From Oidiodendron maius Zn (Eukaryota; Ascomycota; Leotiomycetes; Myxotrichaceae), in the NCBI GenBank assembly GCA_000827325.1, contig KN832870.1, positions 3,100,001-3,164,000 on the forward strand: a DNA stretch of 64,000 nt. Reading direction: 5' to 3'. Positions 46,401-61,054 of this stretch are shown in pieces. The position numbers and the translations under genes were made by a program. Position 1 is the stretch's first letter. Each line of letters begins with the position of its first letter. Below the pieces are notes generated by a model. The model searched no databases. It was given only the letters and a program-made list of their open reading frames with translations, and had not been told where the DNA came from.

Positions 46401-49400
46401 AGGAGCAGGAAAACTCCGTCAAGGGAGTTGGAAAGCAAGACCACCGAGGGACGAGGCAGCGGCATTACGAAGTACACAGATATAGCATGATGCTATTCAT
46501 TCTACGGCTTCTGTCAAAGAGGCGTCTGCAAGGCTGTGCCCACACACGAAGTGAGGTACGGTACTGAAGTTCCAACACAGATTGCAGGATGGTGCTCTCC
46601 TGCGGACGCTGCAGTGGCGGAGGATTTGGCAAAGCGCCCCCAAATGTCAACTAGAGGAAGAGCGAATCCGCAGCTCCCCTCCCCCTTCTGGGTCCACTCA
46701 CCAACCGGCGTGCCGTATCACGACCAACCTCGGCGGTGGCCGATTCAGGAAGGTGTTCGCCGGCTCGTACGGAGTATAGGGCAGACGGTGGTAAGACGGG
46801 GGAAGGAAAGGGGAAAGGGACAACGACGATTACGCATGGGAGGGTAAGGGAGACGAAAGGAGAGACAAGAGAGAGGCAGGAGGAAGAACAGCACAGAGGA
46901 AAGGAGGGAGGGGATCCTTTCTTCCTGTCGGCTGCAGGCACAAGGAGAAGAGGCAGAAGGAGACGATCATAACGAAGGAAGCAGAAGAGAATCCTCTCAT
47001 GCTCATGCTCATGTTCATGCCTTATCATGCTAATCACCAAATACCGACTGCTAAATAACGCCCGTTCAGCAGGCCCCCCATCCGTGAAATCCACATCGCA
47101 ATCCCTCCTCACCAGCTTACTCATCGCTGCCAACCTCTCATTTCCCTTTGCTCTCCTCCCGTCCTTATTAACCTCCCCTTCCTCGCCCTTGTCCTGGTCT
47201 CTGCTCTGCTGCCCTGGTCGCTCCGTGTATCCTTGCTCCCCGCAGAAAACACCTGCTTGCCCTGTCTGTCTGTCTCGACTAGCCACCTGTCGCGGTGTTG
47301 ATAGTTGACGCTTGACATTTTGACAGTTGAGGCTATTCACGACCGCCTCTAAGGACTCGTCCACTGCGTTGATTCCAGGCCCTGCGCATCCGGGAGTTTG
47401 TCGTCGTCGTCGTTCGCGCAAGCCCTCGATCGGCTGTGCTGTCGACCCTCGCCGCCGCTTCAACCCTCCTGCAACCTCATTGCGGCGTGCATCGACCTTC
47501 CGTGCGAAAAATATTACCTCGCGCTACCATAATTCACAGCGAAGAAAAGCCGCTGCAGATTCCATCGCGGCTTCGAAAGGTTGGTCTACCCATCTCCTGC
47601 CCTCGTCCCTCGGCGCACCCGCATCATCGCCGTTGTGCATCGCGTTGCCCTGGTCCTCGCTGCAGTATTCAGGAACGCGTCTCGAGTCTGCGTCGCACGG
47701 CCTCGTAGCGACCTGGTGGTGCTGGGCGGTCGCCTCTGGTATTGTCTCCACATCGTGAGAGCCTTCTCGCACGCATCCCGATGTGGTACCAGACAACGTG
47801 GTGATCCGGAGCAAGACGTTCTGCGTCGTGCTGCTGGGGTCGCTCCGCTGCTGGGCTGCGCGTAAACCATCATCGCCCGCGTCTGCCAAACATGCTATGA
47901 CCAGCCTCTCACCTCCTCGATGCAACTCGGTGCCCATCCTCGTACTGTCTCCGTCTCTCGAAGGTTTTGTGCTGACTTGTTGTGCGACTTAGGACTCGAC
48001 TCTGTTTCGCGACGCCGACCGACGCTGCTGAGGCAAAACTAACCTCATAACATCCCCATCCGAACTTACAACCTTTTCACACGAGCTCTCTCCGACGAGA
48101 AGTATAACCCAGCCGCGATCACCGCGCGCCCAATCACTCGAGGCAGCTGTCGAAGAAACAGCGTAAAGACTGCGCGACAACCGGTCACGAACACAAAGAG
48201 CCTTCAGCGGGCGTTCGCGCGCTTCTACCACTACAATCCATCCGAGGACTCTCACACCATCCGGCCCCAACTAGTATCCCAGGTAGCAACTCTAGTCGTA
48301 CTTAACGGGTCGCACGTGTCCTTAGTTGCACCCCGATCATTCAACCTAGGAAGGGAGCCCATTCATAGGCTTGGCTGGAAACCTCTCCGTGTCGAGTCTC
48401 GCTCGCACCGAGATATCTCACGCAATACACTAGGCGGTTACACGCATCACGACGCATATCACGTCTTCGACAGAAAGCACCCGAGTGGTAAGTACAATAT
48501 ATCCTGGATTTACATGGGTAGCTGGTTACTGATACTTGGGAATAGAGCCTGTCCTGATCGAAGCTGCTAGCACGGCAAACATTTAGACGCGACCCGCGAC
48601 CAGCGACCGCGCTCAAGGTACGTTCTAGTGCGCTTTCTTAACATCCACAAACTTGTCCACTCTTTCATGCGATGTGCGCGATCGGGATCCTGGTCTCCTG
48701 TTCGCCCCATTGCCCGCACTTCTCTGGGTAAGCGACGGGCCATCAGAGTTGCTGGCCTGCTTCGCATTACTCCCAGCTCCGCCGCCCCCTGTAATAGCCT
48801 GCAACCCTCCACGCCCTCCCTTAATCAACGGGCCTAAACAAATCTCCCGGAGCCTGTTCTTCCCCCCAGCTCCACCCGCCGCGTGTGGTGGACCGTTTAC
48901 CTACCACCCATGCTGGTATAATACGGCCCCCCGCGCCCAGCAAGTTTTGCTGGGCCTGGTCTTCCACTCTCGACGGTTGTCACTTGTGGCCCTTCATTCT
49001 GCAGCCCAGTTCATATTGTTTTGTCTGCGTCATCGCCGGGTTCTGCAGCTGTACCTGCTTGCAGAGTCTGCACTATTTGTGTGCATTTGACTGAGAGCCG
49101 CACGTGTCGCCCTCCTTGCGTACTACATTTCAGGACGTTCTGCGGAAGCACCTGGCTAATGCGATATAACAGAATTCCTCCGTCGCTCATTTACGGCAGA
49201 TCGCGCGTATCGGCCACTAGGTCCTGAACTGAGGTAAGGTGCTTGCCCTTTGCTAGTCGACAAATCAATTCTGTCAGCCAAAAAAAGAGATCAAGCTGTC
49301 AACCTCCCCACCAGTGCGAGGAGGCCTCAGCCTGACACTTGAGCTACGGCGCAACGAGTGTTCCAGCCCTTTCTTGACATTCTAAAGTTGTCGCGATCAC

Positions 49401-51656
49401 TTCACGATCGCATCTGACATTCACGGGTATCATTTTCTTTCGTTGCAGTGAGCCAATGTGTGGACGTGTTCTGAACACAACCCCCACCTCATGCGTTCAA
49501 CTTAACTCCCCCCACTGCAACTACACAGCCTCGCGTTTCACTGATCGAATTGAAAATCATGCGTTCTCTTAACCTAATGGAGCTTAATTATCCATTGTGT
49601 CCGAGCTAAGAAGAAATTTCTAATATTTTGTGACAACAGATACGCAGGGGAAACTGTCAGCGAATTACTGCTGCGAGTCGACACTGGTCGTTTTAATTTG
49701 AGTCGTCCCCACGGCCGCAGTTACACTTTGAAGCGTAAGTACACAAGCTCTCTACCACCACGCCCGGTTGGATCACGGTGTTTAGCGCACGGATCTTGCG
49801 TAGCATGATGTGGCATGGCAGGAATTCCCCTGCTGCTACCGGGCCATGTGTTGAGGAGGGATCAGAATGTCAACGGCGCGCGGGGCTGGGGGTGGTCTGG
49901 GTGGCCGGAGCCGCTCGTGGAGACAGAACTTGTGCTAACGGGATCTACTTGACCAGGATATATATTCCCTATCTACCAACATGGCTCATCGACAGAGTGG
50001 TAGTTACAAGGAGGAACCGGGTGTCGCCGTGGCGGTTCCGGGAGACCACGTAAGTTTTGCTCCTTTTCCATTCATGTTTGGTAGTCTGTTGGAATCGCTG
50101 TGTCGCGTCCGTATCCACTTTCACCGATATTTCCTCATCGCAAGCTCTTATTCCCCTCTCTTACTCGTTCGGGCCGCACGAGCAGATGGCAAGCTGCCCT
50201 GCACCGGCTCGCGAGGGTTGTACGGTCTCTAGCAAGGGTTAATTTGAAGGGCGGCTTCTGCGCTGCTTTCCAGAAGATGAGATGCGTCTGGACTCGAGAG
50301 CGTGCTGCTCCGGGATCTGTTCGAGTGAACATCCGTAAGCTTGAGTGGGCGTGTTTCACAACCGCCGGGATGCAGGCAGGCTTCAGCTGGACCACCCAAT
50401 CCCAAGCTGCTCGGAGCCGTTACACAAATTGCTCGCTTGCCGGCTTAGATATAGGAAACGCATTCGTTTGGGCGCGCTGTTTGGAATTGAGATCCAATGT
50501 CCAATCACAAGGCGCCGTTGAGTGGCTGTGCCCACACTTTCCTGCGTTGCCCTCGAGCGCGTCACACAGTTGCAACCTGGCTTAGTGGCTTTTGCGTTTT
50601 GTTGTTGATCAAGAGACGTTTTTGGCTGCTCTAAAGTAACGCCGGGCCGGGTGGTGGGAGGCTGGGAAAGTACCACCAGCATCCCCCGCCTGGACCGTCT
50701 GGCGGGAGCGAAATCAAGGGGCCCTGCAGCCAGTCTCTGGAGACATGGGTGAGGCGCGCCGAGAAGCCAACGCCGAGGTGTCGCCCCCATACGAGGACGG
50801 TGTCAGCAGCAGGGCTGCGAGTGGACTGATGGCGTCTTGACACACCGCGCCACGGAGTCGTCACCGCATCCCTCTTCTCCAAACACAGCTTCTGCTCCGC
50901 TGGGGTCCGAGGCTCCTGGCGCCCTCATTCGGCGCCATCTGACCACCCTGGCTGTTGGCCGTCGTATCCCCTGCCTGGCTGGGTACCGTGGTCGCTGCCA
51001 CCGCCTGCGGGCTACTTTCGTGTATATTTTCATGGGCCGCCTTTCCCCCTGTTCCCGCACCCCGACTTCCCTCCACTTCGACACAGACCTTGTCACGTTT
51101 CTTCCATGCGTTGTCGCTGAGCTGCGTAACGTCAAATTTATCCTCATCGCGCTGCTTCTTTCCAACAATTTCGTTCCCTGGTCATTCATAATCGCTTCCT
51201 CGTCGACAATTTCGGTGTCCGTTCGTTTTTGCTATTCACAGCGTCTCTTACAGTGTGTTGACCCCTCTCCACCTGCGACTTAGATAGTCGAGAGGCGTAC
51301 CTTGGCGAGATCACCACATTGACCGTGCTTTCTGGTCCCTGTCAGTGATCTGGAAACTCTTGGTAATAGAGCAAGGCATCTATTAGACTGAGGTACACCC
51401 ACGTCCTCTACACTCCCATCCCAGCTCTCCACATCATCGTCTCGTTTGTACTTTATGGGCGCGACATCACCAAGACAACCATCTCCAGCGCCAACCTCTA
51501 AGCTAGGGATCCCAACACCCAGTTTCCTTACTGAAGCATTAAATTATCTACTGCGCGACGCGATTCCTTGCCTTTCTTCATGGTTGTTCCTTGATTCTGC
51601 TACCGCGTTTTTATTCCTTGATAGCTGAGAACTATTACTTACGTCTATCCCCCCAG
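43477..51656. other. 8-kb region without recognisable protein gene
   Basis: No frame here matches a known family. The longest ones (44248-44883 minus, 46651-47463 minus, 47327-47758 plus) are low-complexity and overlap frames on the other strand. Several strand-asymmetric tracts occur: AG-rich on plus at about 46790-46980, CT-rich at about 47100-47300, and again at 48830-48900 and 50830-51270. CT-rich tracts often precede transcription starts in fungi. The region lies upstream of the Gln/Pro-rich gene starting near 51.6 kb, so a long promoter, a long spliced 5' leader or a non-coding transcript is plausible. An ATG at 51454 opens a 60-codon frame (MGATSPRQPSPAPTSK) that may belong to the first coding exon, but no good donor was found. 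Confidence 0.5.
46995..47020 (+). repeat. Short CTCATG hexamer repeat
   Basis: About four CTCATG-type units (the last is TTCATG) in non-coding DNA, placed between an AG-rich and a CT-rich tract. Confidence 0.7.
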
Positions 51657-54260
51657 CAGCATCACCCCCACCACCCCCAGCAGGGTCCTCCTCCGCACCA
51701 CCTCCAACAGCCTCGCCCGTCGAGCATAGTTCACCAACAGCACCAGCAGGGTCCTCCGCCTCCGCAGCATTCCAACGCGTACGCGCCGACTCAGCACGGT
51801 CTGCCACAATACCCTCAGAGCGCCCCTGCGCCAACCGGTCAACACCCTCAGGATATATCGTACTACTCAGCACACCCAAGTCCTTACAATACGCCCACCG
51901 CGACAGGTGCCTACTCCTCTGCAGGTAAGCTTCTGAGAGCGCAGATACTCCAACCTCGTACCTAGTGCCGAGTCATGAGCTAAACAGCCCAACAGAGAAC
52001 CCTGACATCATGGCTGCTGCACAAATGTCAAGACCGTACCCCCCAATCTCCTACCATACTCCGCAGTCCAACTCTCCCGCATCTGTCGCGTCGCCATCTG
52101 GGCACGATCAGCACCGCATGTATGGGGGTCCGACTTCCCAACTACAACAGAATGCGCCCATGTACTACCCAGCGCCCCAGCAGCAATATCCTCCAATGCC
52201 TCAACAAGGAGCTCCCTCTCCATATGGCCAGCACCCCCAGCAGCATCCCCAACAACACCAGCAACATCCACAATCGATGACGTCTCAGCCAAACCTGCTG
52301 ATGTCCCACCCCTCGGCACAGCACCAGATGCAGCACCCGAGCCAGCATCAACAGGGTATGACAGGGAGCCCGAGACCAAAGATGGAGCCTCACGTGCCAC
52401 AAATTGCGCGCCCACCACAGCCTCTGGCCCCCCCGCAGCACCAACAGAATGGACCGCCAATGCAACAAAATAACATCCCAGGATCCGCTGGCGGTGTCAA
52501 CCCAAATGCCGCGCCTGGCCCGATCCCGGCAACCACACCATTGGTTGTTCGTCAGGATAATAATGGTGTCCAGTGGATCGCGTTTGAATACTCTCGCGAC
52601 CGCGTCAAGATGGAGTACACCATCAGATGCGATGTGGAATCCGTGAACGTCGAGACGCTTAGCCCCGAATTCAAGACGGAGAACTGCGTGTATCCTAGGG
52701 CATGCTGCAGCAAGGACCAGTACCGAGGAAACCGACTGGTGTATGAGACCGAGTGTAACACGGTCGGCTGGGCGCTGGCCGAACTGAACCCGTGCCTCCG
52801 TGGGAAACGGGGTCTGATCCAGAGAGCCGTGGACAGCTGGAGGAACAGCAACCAGGACCCGCGGCTGCGAAGTAGGCGTGTCCGGAGAATGGCCAAGATC
52901 AACAACCGCAAGGCTGTGCAGAACGCAGGCCACACCCCGCACATGGCTGGTCCTACCGGGCCTGCAGTGATGCCACCGGCTGGGAACATGGGTCCTGTGG
53001 GTGGCCCGGGGCCGATGGGCAAGCCCACCCTTGGCGGCATGGGACCACAACTCCACCACCACCACAACCACCCCGACGGAGCTGCACAAGGAGGAGACGA
53101 AGTCGGTATGTTTCAGCACATGCAGTGATGTGTGTTATTACTATTGTGTTATGATATTTTTTCGTGCGAGTATACCTGTTGAACGGGGGTTTTGGGACGT
53201 GAACTGTCGGATCTATGGCACTTCCTGTAAAATAAATCATTGCATTGGCTTCCTACTTTCCTGGCGTTACTTCACATTCACCCCAACACGATTCATGTAT
53301 CTGCTTCAAGTCACCTTCGCATCACAAATCATCTCCGCCCACCGGTCAAAGCGAGATGCTAATTTTTTACGTCCCGTTCTATAGGTGATGCTGGGTATCC
53401 CGTCGCACACGCTCAAATCGCTCATGGCTCTCCTCAAGATATCCGACAGAGTCATGTCTTCCCCGGCTACTCTGGTAGTTACCCACCAAACCCTCCCGTA
53501 GGCGGCGCCTCCATGGCTCCCACAATGCACGATGCCAGAGCGCCCATGCCCCACAACTCCCACCCCATTGCCACCCAGTCCAAGTCCAAGGACGAGGACC
53601 GCCTCTCCCTCTTCAGCGACATCCCCGAGGCCAAGAAGCCCAAGTTTATCGTCGTCGACGAGCCGGCTAAGAAGCAGCGCGTCCGTGTCCGCACCACGCT
53701 TGACGCTGTCAATACCGACGAGATCCCCGACTCCTTTCGCAAGAGCAGCGCCGTGTATCCCCGTTCCTGGTTCCCCATGCAGATGCAGGATCCGCCGCCC
53801 TCGGCTCATGGCAGTGGCTTTTTTGACGGCGATGACGATGACGTCGAAATCACTGGGCGCAGTGTTCGTCGCGGCCGCACCTTGGTCCCCGTTCCCGTGA
53901 TGGACGGCGTGGGCGAGGTCGCTATCCCGCGCATGCGCAGGAGCAATCGCGAGAGGGAGATCAAGATCAATGAGCTCGGGTACCGCATGGCGTGGCACCA
54001 GAGCCGGGTGTTCGATGGGAAACCCGTATTTCTACAGAAAGCCCGTAAGTACCCGGCCCAGACTCTCCCTAATGTTGCCCTACCCCCTCATGGCGTTGAT
54101 AAGCAAGTCCTGACAGATGCTTGCAGTAGATATGTACCGCGCCAAAATGTGCGAGAAGCTGGGTCAGGACGTCAGCCAGAGCCCTCACTTCGAGATGCGC
54201 GTGGCAAAGAAGCGTTGGAGTGAAAGGATGAAGAGGGAGATGAAACCGGGCCACGCATAG
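51657..54260 (+). CDS. Gln/Pro-rich conserved fungal protein, putative regulator (5' end unresolved)
   Basis: Exons recognised: 51657-51924, 51996-53105, 53385-54044, 54127-54260 (about 723 aa). The first coding exon upstream of 51657 could not be fixed. The N-terminal 270 residues are Gln/Pro/His-rich, like transcriptional activators. The central conserved domain holds VQWIAFEYSRDRVKMEYTIR, CVYPRACCSKDQYRGNRL, WALAELNPCLRGKRGLIQRA and WRNSNQDPRLRSRRVRR; I believe it is catalogued as DUF8032, from memory. The C-terminal part (QRVRVRTTLDAV, IPDSF, VYPRSWFP, LGYRMAWHQSRVFDGK, HFEMRVAKKRW) matches homologues only when the 279-nt intron 53106-53384 is removed. Unspliced, the frame ends at 53128. 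A nuclear role in development is inferred from composition and from the large upstream region. Confidence 0.85.
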
Positions 54261-55592
54261 TTGCATTACAATCTCCTTCAAGACTTATCCTGTCTACTCT
54301 ACTCGCAAGGTCGAAGATTGATGACATACCGAGACGTCCTTCCTAGCAACCTATACCCAAGCTCAGTTTAAATGTCCTCCTGGCGATTATATGATACCGT
54401 GTTGCCTGTCATTCTCCAAAAGTACCGAATTGGAAGTCCTTGTTTTTAAGCAGGGTATGGATTCAGCGTGTTTTGCTTTACTTTTTGCCGACGCCTTTTC
54501 CTTCGTGATAAGCGGGAATTTAGAGTGGGAGCAAGTGTGATGTCTGGGCAGGATTGATTGCAATATATATGGAGTGGAGGCCTGCTAATTATGGCGCTGC
54601 AGAGAGACGTTATTATCTGTGGGTCGGTGATTTCTTTGGAAGAAGCAAGGCATACAGATAGTTGTGATTCGTGATGAGTGAATGAATTTCTTTTATGACT
54701 TGACATCATGATACAAGTGAACTCACCCGTGCATTCATATTCACTAACAACTAGAGTCAAAATGCTCGCTAACATCGTTCAGCAATCAGTCTCCGCTGTT
54801 TAATACAAACCCGTGATCTCTCATCTTCTCTGCCTTCCCTTCCTTCTTACATCCAACTTGATCTTCAGCAATACGAAACTCAAACGACCATCCTGTCACA
54901 AGCCCTCTAGTGGTCGTTCTGTTATCATCGTCATCAAAGAGCACCTTAATGAACGTGTCTAGGTTCACTGCATATCTTACATCCAATCCCATAAATTCCA
55001 GATCTCCTCTCTGGAATGCCACAATCTCCTCTCAGCACCGTGTGCAAAAGCAGCCATGACAGAACCAACCTGGAATCCTCTAAACCGTCTCCTTTATTAC
55101 CTCTGCCTGGCACCAAGCTCGGAAGGACGACAGCGGAAGCAGCGTCGGCTTCGCGAAATAAGGGAGCGGGAACGCATCGCACGAGAGAAGAGGCGTATAG
55201 AGGGAGAGAAAAGGTGGAAATGCGTGATCGACAGGTGGTTGAAGGAGACGCTCATGGAAGAGGAGGCCGGGTGCATGGGGGAAGACATGGAGTAAAAGGC
55301 GTAGGTGGCGGACAGCGGAAATGTCAAATTTTCTGGCTGTGCCATGCTGAACAAGAGGTTGGTGAAGATGTTCACGTTATAATGATGAAGTATTGACACT
55401 TGTTATATGCATCCACATATGTATCGGGAAGCACGGCATACTGGATTCGGGACAGGACTACGGTTTGCATTATATTTTTATGGACACATGTCACAGGAAT
55501 ATCGCCGTGGGTATGGAAACTGGTAAAACATTGCTAAAGCATCGCCAAAACAAATTTGCATTGCTAATAATTCAGCGAAATAGACGTCTTAA
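54261..55592. other. Intergenic region with weak small frames
   Basis: No firm gene. At 55056-55295 (+) an ATG in good context opens a 79-codon frame with a highly charged helix (REIRERERIAREKRRIEGEK). At 54786-55022 (-) a frame with an acidic DDDDN segment starts only from GTG. Neither belongs to a family I know and they lie next to each other on opposite strands, so I do not call them genes. Confidence 0.4.
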
Positions 55593-56079
55593 CTACATGG
55601 CATTGCAGCTATTGTTGCTTCCCGTATCAAACGCGAGGTTAGTGTCATGAACGTCATCTCTCATCTTCCTTTTCTTTTTACTTGGCCCAGGGAGTGGGTA
55701 ATTGGGTTGGAATCTTGGGTGCGTAAGGACCGACTCGTCGACCTCAAAGCCTGTTTTCCAGAATGCTTTTACGCCCTTTTTCCGTGCCAGACCATGTACT
55801 TTGCCTTTACACAGAGGTGATGTTAGCTCTATTTGCCTTTGCGGGCATGACGAGGAAATAGGGGTTAAGCGATAATTGAGTACGTAAAAGGGAGTTACCT
55901 TCGCTGAGGGTGCGCCATGCCGCAGGGCCGGGCCCCCCGCCCTTCTCTGTCCAGATCCCGACAAGTGGTCGTTTATTTCGTGAATTTTGTGGTAGACGCT
56001 GCTCTAATGCGCTACTACGTGAGGAGTCCTGTGGCGGTCTGCTGCCTGACCGGCTTCCATGAGCTTGTGATGCACTCAT
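55593..56079 (-). CDS. Hypothetical small basic protein
   Basis: Proposed exons: 55899-56079 and 55593-55804, with a 94-nt intron containing a CTAAC branch site; 130 aa. The junction joins TLSEG|KVHGLARKKG in phase. The N terminus is Ser/Arg/Gln-rich and probably disordered. The middle (RPLVGIWTEKGGGPGPAAW) and the following KAFWKTGFEVDESVLTHPRF look like a compact, folded unit. A KKKRK-like basic cluster (PSKKKRKMRDD) could act as a nuclear localisation signal. I do not recognise the family. Support comes from the clean intron and continuous, protein-like composition. It is co-directional with the glucosidase gene downstream. Confidence 0.5.
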
Positions 56080-56376
56080 AGCTGATTCTTCTTTTAGAGG
56101 ATGATTTTAAGATGCATGGAAATAAGAATGCACTTTATATAGAAGGAAAATAAAGGATACAACTAATGCCAGTATTCGATATGATTGGAGGTCGAAGGCT
56201 TGTAAAGCTGCGAATTACGAGACGTATTCAGAGAGTACTGTATGTGTATAATGGTGAATAACACTGCCCGAGAACAAACTCGTGATTTGTGGCAGCTTAG
56301 GAAATTTGAAACTGATACTGCAAAAGTATATATCTCTATGTCCAAGTTACATTCTGGCCTGGTTTATCCTTCTGAT

Positions 56377-58815
<2,439 letters not shown>

Positions 58816-60894
58816 ATGGAGGCAAGCAGCTGCAAATGGTGTGGCAGTGGCCATCCAGGTTCCATGTTCGAAGGTGCGGCTTTATGTCAGCACTGCTACC
58901 AGAAAGCAAACTGGGCGGCCAAGAATCCGAGTCTTTGCAATGACTGCAGTCGTTTACTTACTGATAGAGATGTTATTCGGGAACTCTTCTCCGAATATGG
59001 CACAAGACACTTGCAGGCAGACCGTCTTGCCGCATCTGCTGAAGCGGGATGCGGATTATGCCGGATGTTCCTCTTGCAAGATCCCAACAACGATATTGCA
59101 AGGCTTCAACATATTCCCTTGTATCTCTTTGCCACAAGAGCAAAGGGAAAGGAACCCGAGCTGAATTCAGAATCCGTATCCGCTGGAGATATAGACTCGT
59201 TCTACTTTAGCTCAGAGCCAGACCAATTCCGACTTAATTTATCAGTATTTGCTCTTCATGGTTGGTGTCGTAAAGTCAAACTAAATGTGAGATGCTAATT
59301 TCGTACAGGTGATCCTGCTGCTACATACGTAACCCAAAGGCCTTTGGAGCCTAATCTTGGGCACGAGCATACCAATCAACAGATTCGGAATTGGCTGAAT
59401 GAGTGTCTGGGGACACATTCGGAATGTACAGTCCCGTATGGAGAGAGGCCTTCTCAACTGCCTTGCTTGCCTACTAGAGTCATTGATGTAGGAGATCAAT
59501 TTGATAGTGAAGCCAAAATCTTCCAACCACCTTCAGGTACCTATGAGAATTATATTACCCTCAGCTACTGCTGGGGAACAAAACGATTTACTACGACCAC
59601 CTTGGAAAACATCAATGCCAACAAGCAGAGACTTGACTTGTCAAGTTTGCCACAGACTTTCCTGGATGCTATAATGACGACAAAGAAGCTTGGTTTCCGA
59701 TACCTATGGATTGACGCGCTCTGTATTATTCAAAATAGCAATGAGGACAAGGCAACTGAGATCAACAAGATGGGTGATATCTACAGTAATGCCACTCTCA
59801 CAATAGCAGTTGTTAGCGCCTCGCGCGTTGGAGAAGGCTTTTTGCAAACCACTCCTCGAACAACAGTGACGCTCCCTTATCGTTGTCCGGATGGGATCTT
59901 GGGGTTGGTTCAAGTCTCCACACAGAAAGAAGTTGATCTGATGCAAGAGCCGCTTTATACCCGGGCATGGTGCTTGCAAGAGAACCTCCTCTCTCACAGA
60001 CTTCTGCTTTACACGGATACGGAAGTCATATGGCAGTGTCAATCTATTCCCATGAAGCGCCCTGACACCAACCATGTAGCATACGAGAACGGTGACCCGA
60101 ATCTTGACTCTTCTCCATTTCGGCGGTTACCAGTCAATATTGTGACTCCTGCAAGGACCCCCAATATGACTGAAAACACTTCTGTAGACGAAGAAAGATA
60201 TAAAATTTGGAGATATACAGTGGAGAGCTATACACAGCGCCGACTTACTGTGGCATCAGATCGTCTCCCAGCGCTTGACGGTGTTGCTCAGAAATTCAGA
60301 GTAGCATGGTCTGATGAGTATTTTGCTGGCCACTGGAAGCGCCAATTCATACCATCATTATCATGGCGGCGGAAATGGACGCATGTGACACAGTTCTTGC
60401 CTCCATTGAGTGAATATCGTGCTCCGTCTTGGTCATGGGCTAGCATTGATCACCCAGTTGAATTTGACTTCAGATACGATCTCGGCAACGCCAGAGGCTT
60501 AGGGGCAAAGCTGATATCATGTGTCTTTGACATAGACTCGGGGGCAGATGATGCCGCAATTATTGAAGCCTCAATGATTCGAGCGACAGTAATCGCGAGT
60601 CTTGACTATGCACATCGTGGTCTTATATATCTCGATGATTCTCCGAGGAAATCTTCGAAGCAAATTGCTGATACCTTCGAGAACTTAAGCGACGAAATGT
60701 TATCCAGCTTGTGGTGTATGCTCTTGGGTGAGGGGCAGTGTGGATCAGGAAAAATGATGAAGACGGTAGCTTTGCTACTTGAATCCGCTAACGATAACAA
60801 TTTTCGCAGAATTGGGCTTTACGAATGTTCCGTTAGAGGTACTTCCAAACTATGGATGGGGAAGAATAACAGACGACGAGTGAAGATCATATAA
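58816..60894 (+). CDS. HET-domain (heterokaryon incompatibility) protein
   Basis: Two exons: 58816-59260 and 59309-60894, with a 48-nt intron (GCTAAT branch site); 676 aa. The HET domain runs from about residue 230, with its three hallmark blocks: YITLSYCWG (230-238), YLWIDALCIIQ (from 280), and YTRAWCLQE (near 365). HET domains trigger cell death or growth arrest when incompatible strains fuse, and are related to TIR-type immune domains. The N-terminal 80 residues hold four Cys-pair motifs (CKWC, CQHC, CNDC, CGLC), suggesting a zinc-binding sensor region. The C-terminal half carries the usual PSWSWASID segment and no repeat domain. The gene is divergent from the glucosidase and convergent with the permease (160 bp). 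Confidence 0.93.
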
Positions 60895-61054
60895 GTAGGA
60901 TCCATTTTGAGATTGCATGTCTCCAAATGGGTGTCTGAGCTAGCTATCTTAAAACTATGCCTTCTGCATAAGCAACCAATACATATATAACGCCGTCATT
61001 ATCTCTTCTCCTTGCCAGAGAATAAGTCGTTATCAGACCTGCAGTAACATTGCC

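Noticed and set aside
46651-47463. 270-codon minus-strand frame
   Set aside because: It is low-complexity (EHEHEHE, poly-Leu/Pro stretches) made by AG/CT-rich tracts; no domain or splice support.
52142-53119. 325-codon frame antisense to the Q/P-rich gene
   Set aside because: It is the complement of Gln/Pro/His codon runs, rich in Trp/Leu/Val without any domain.
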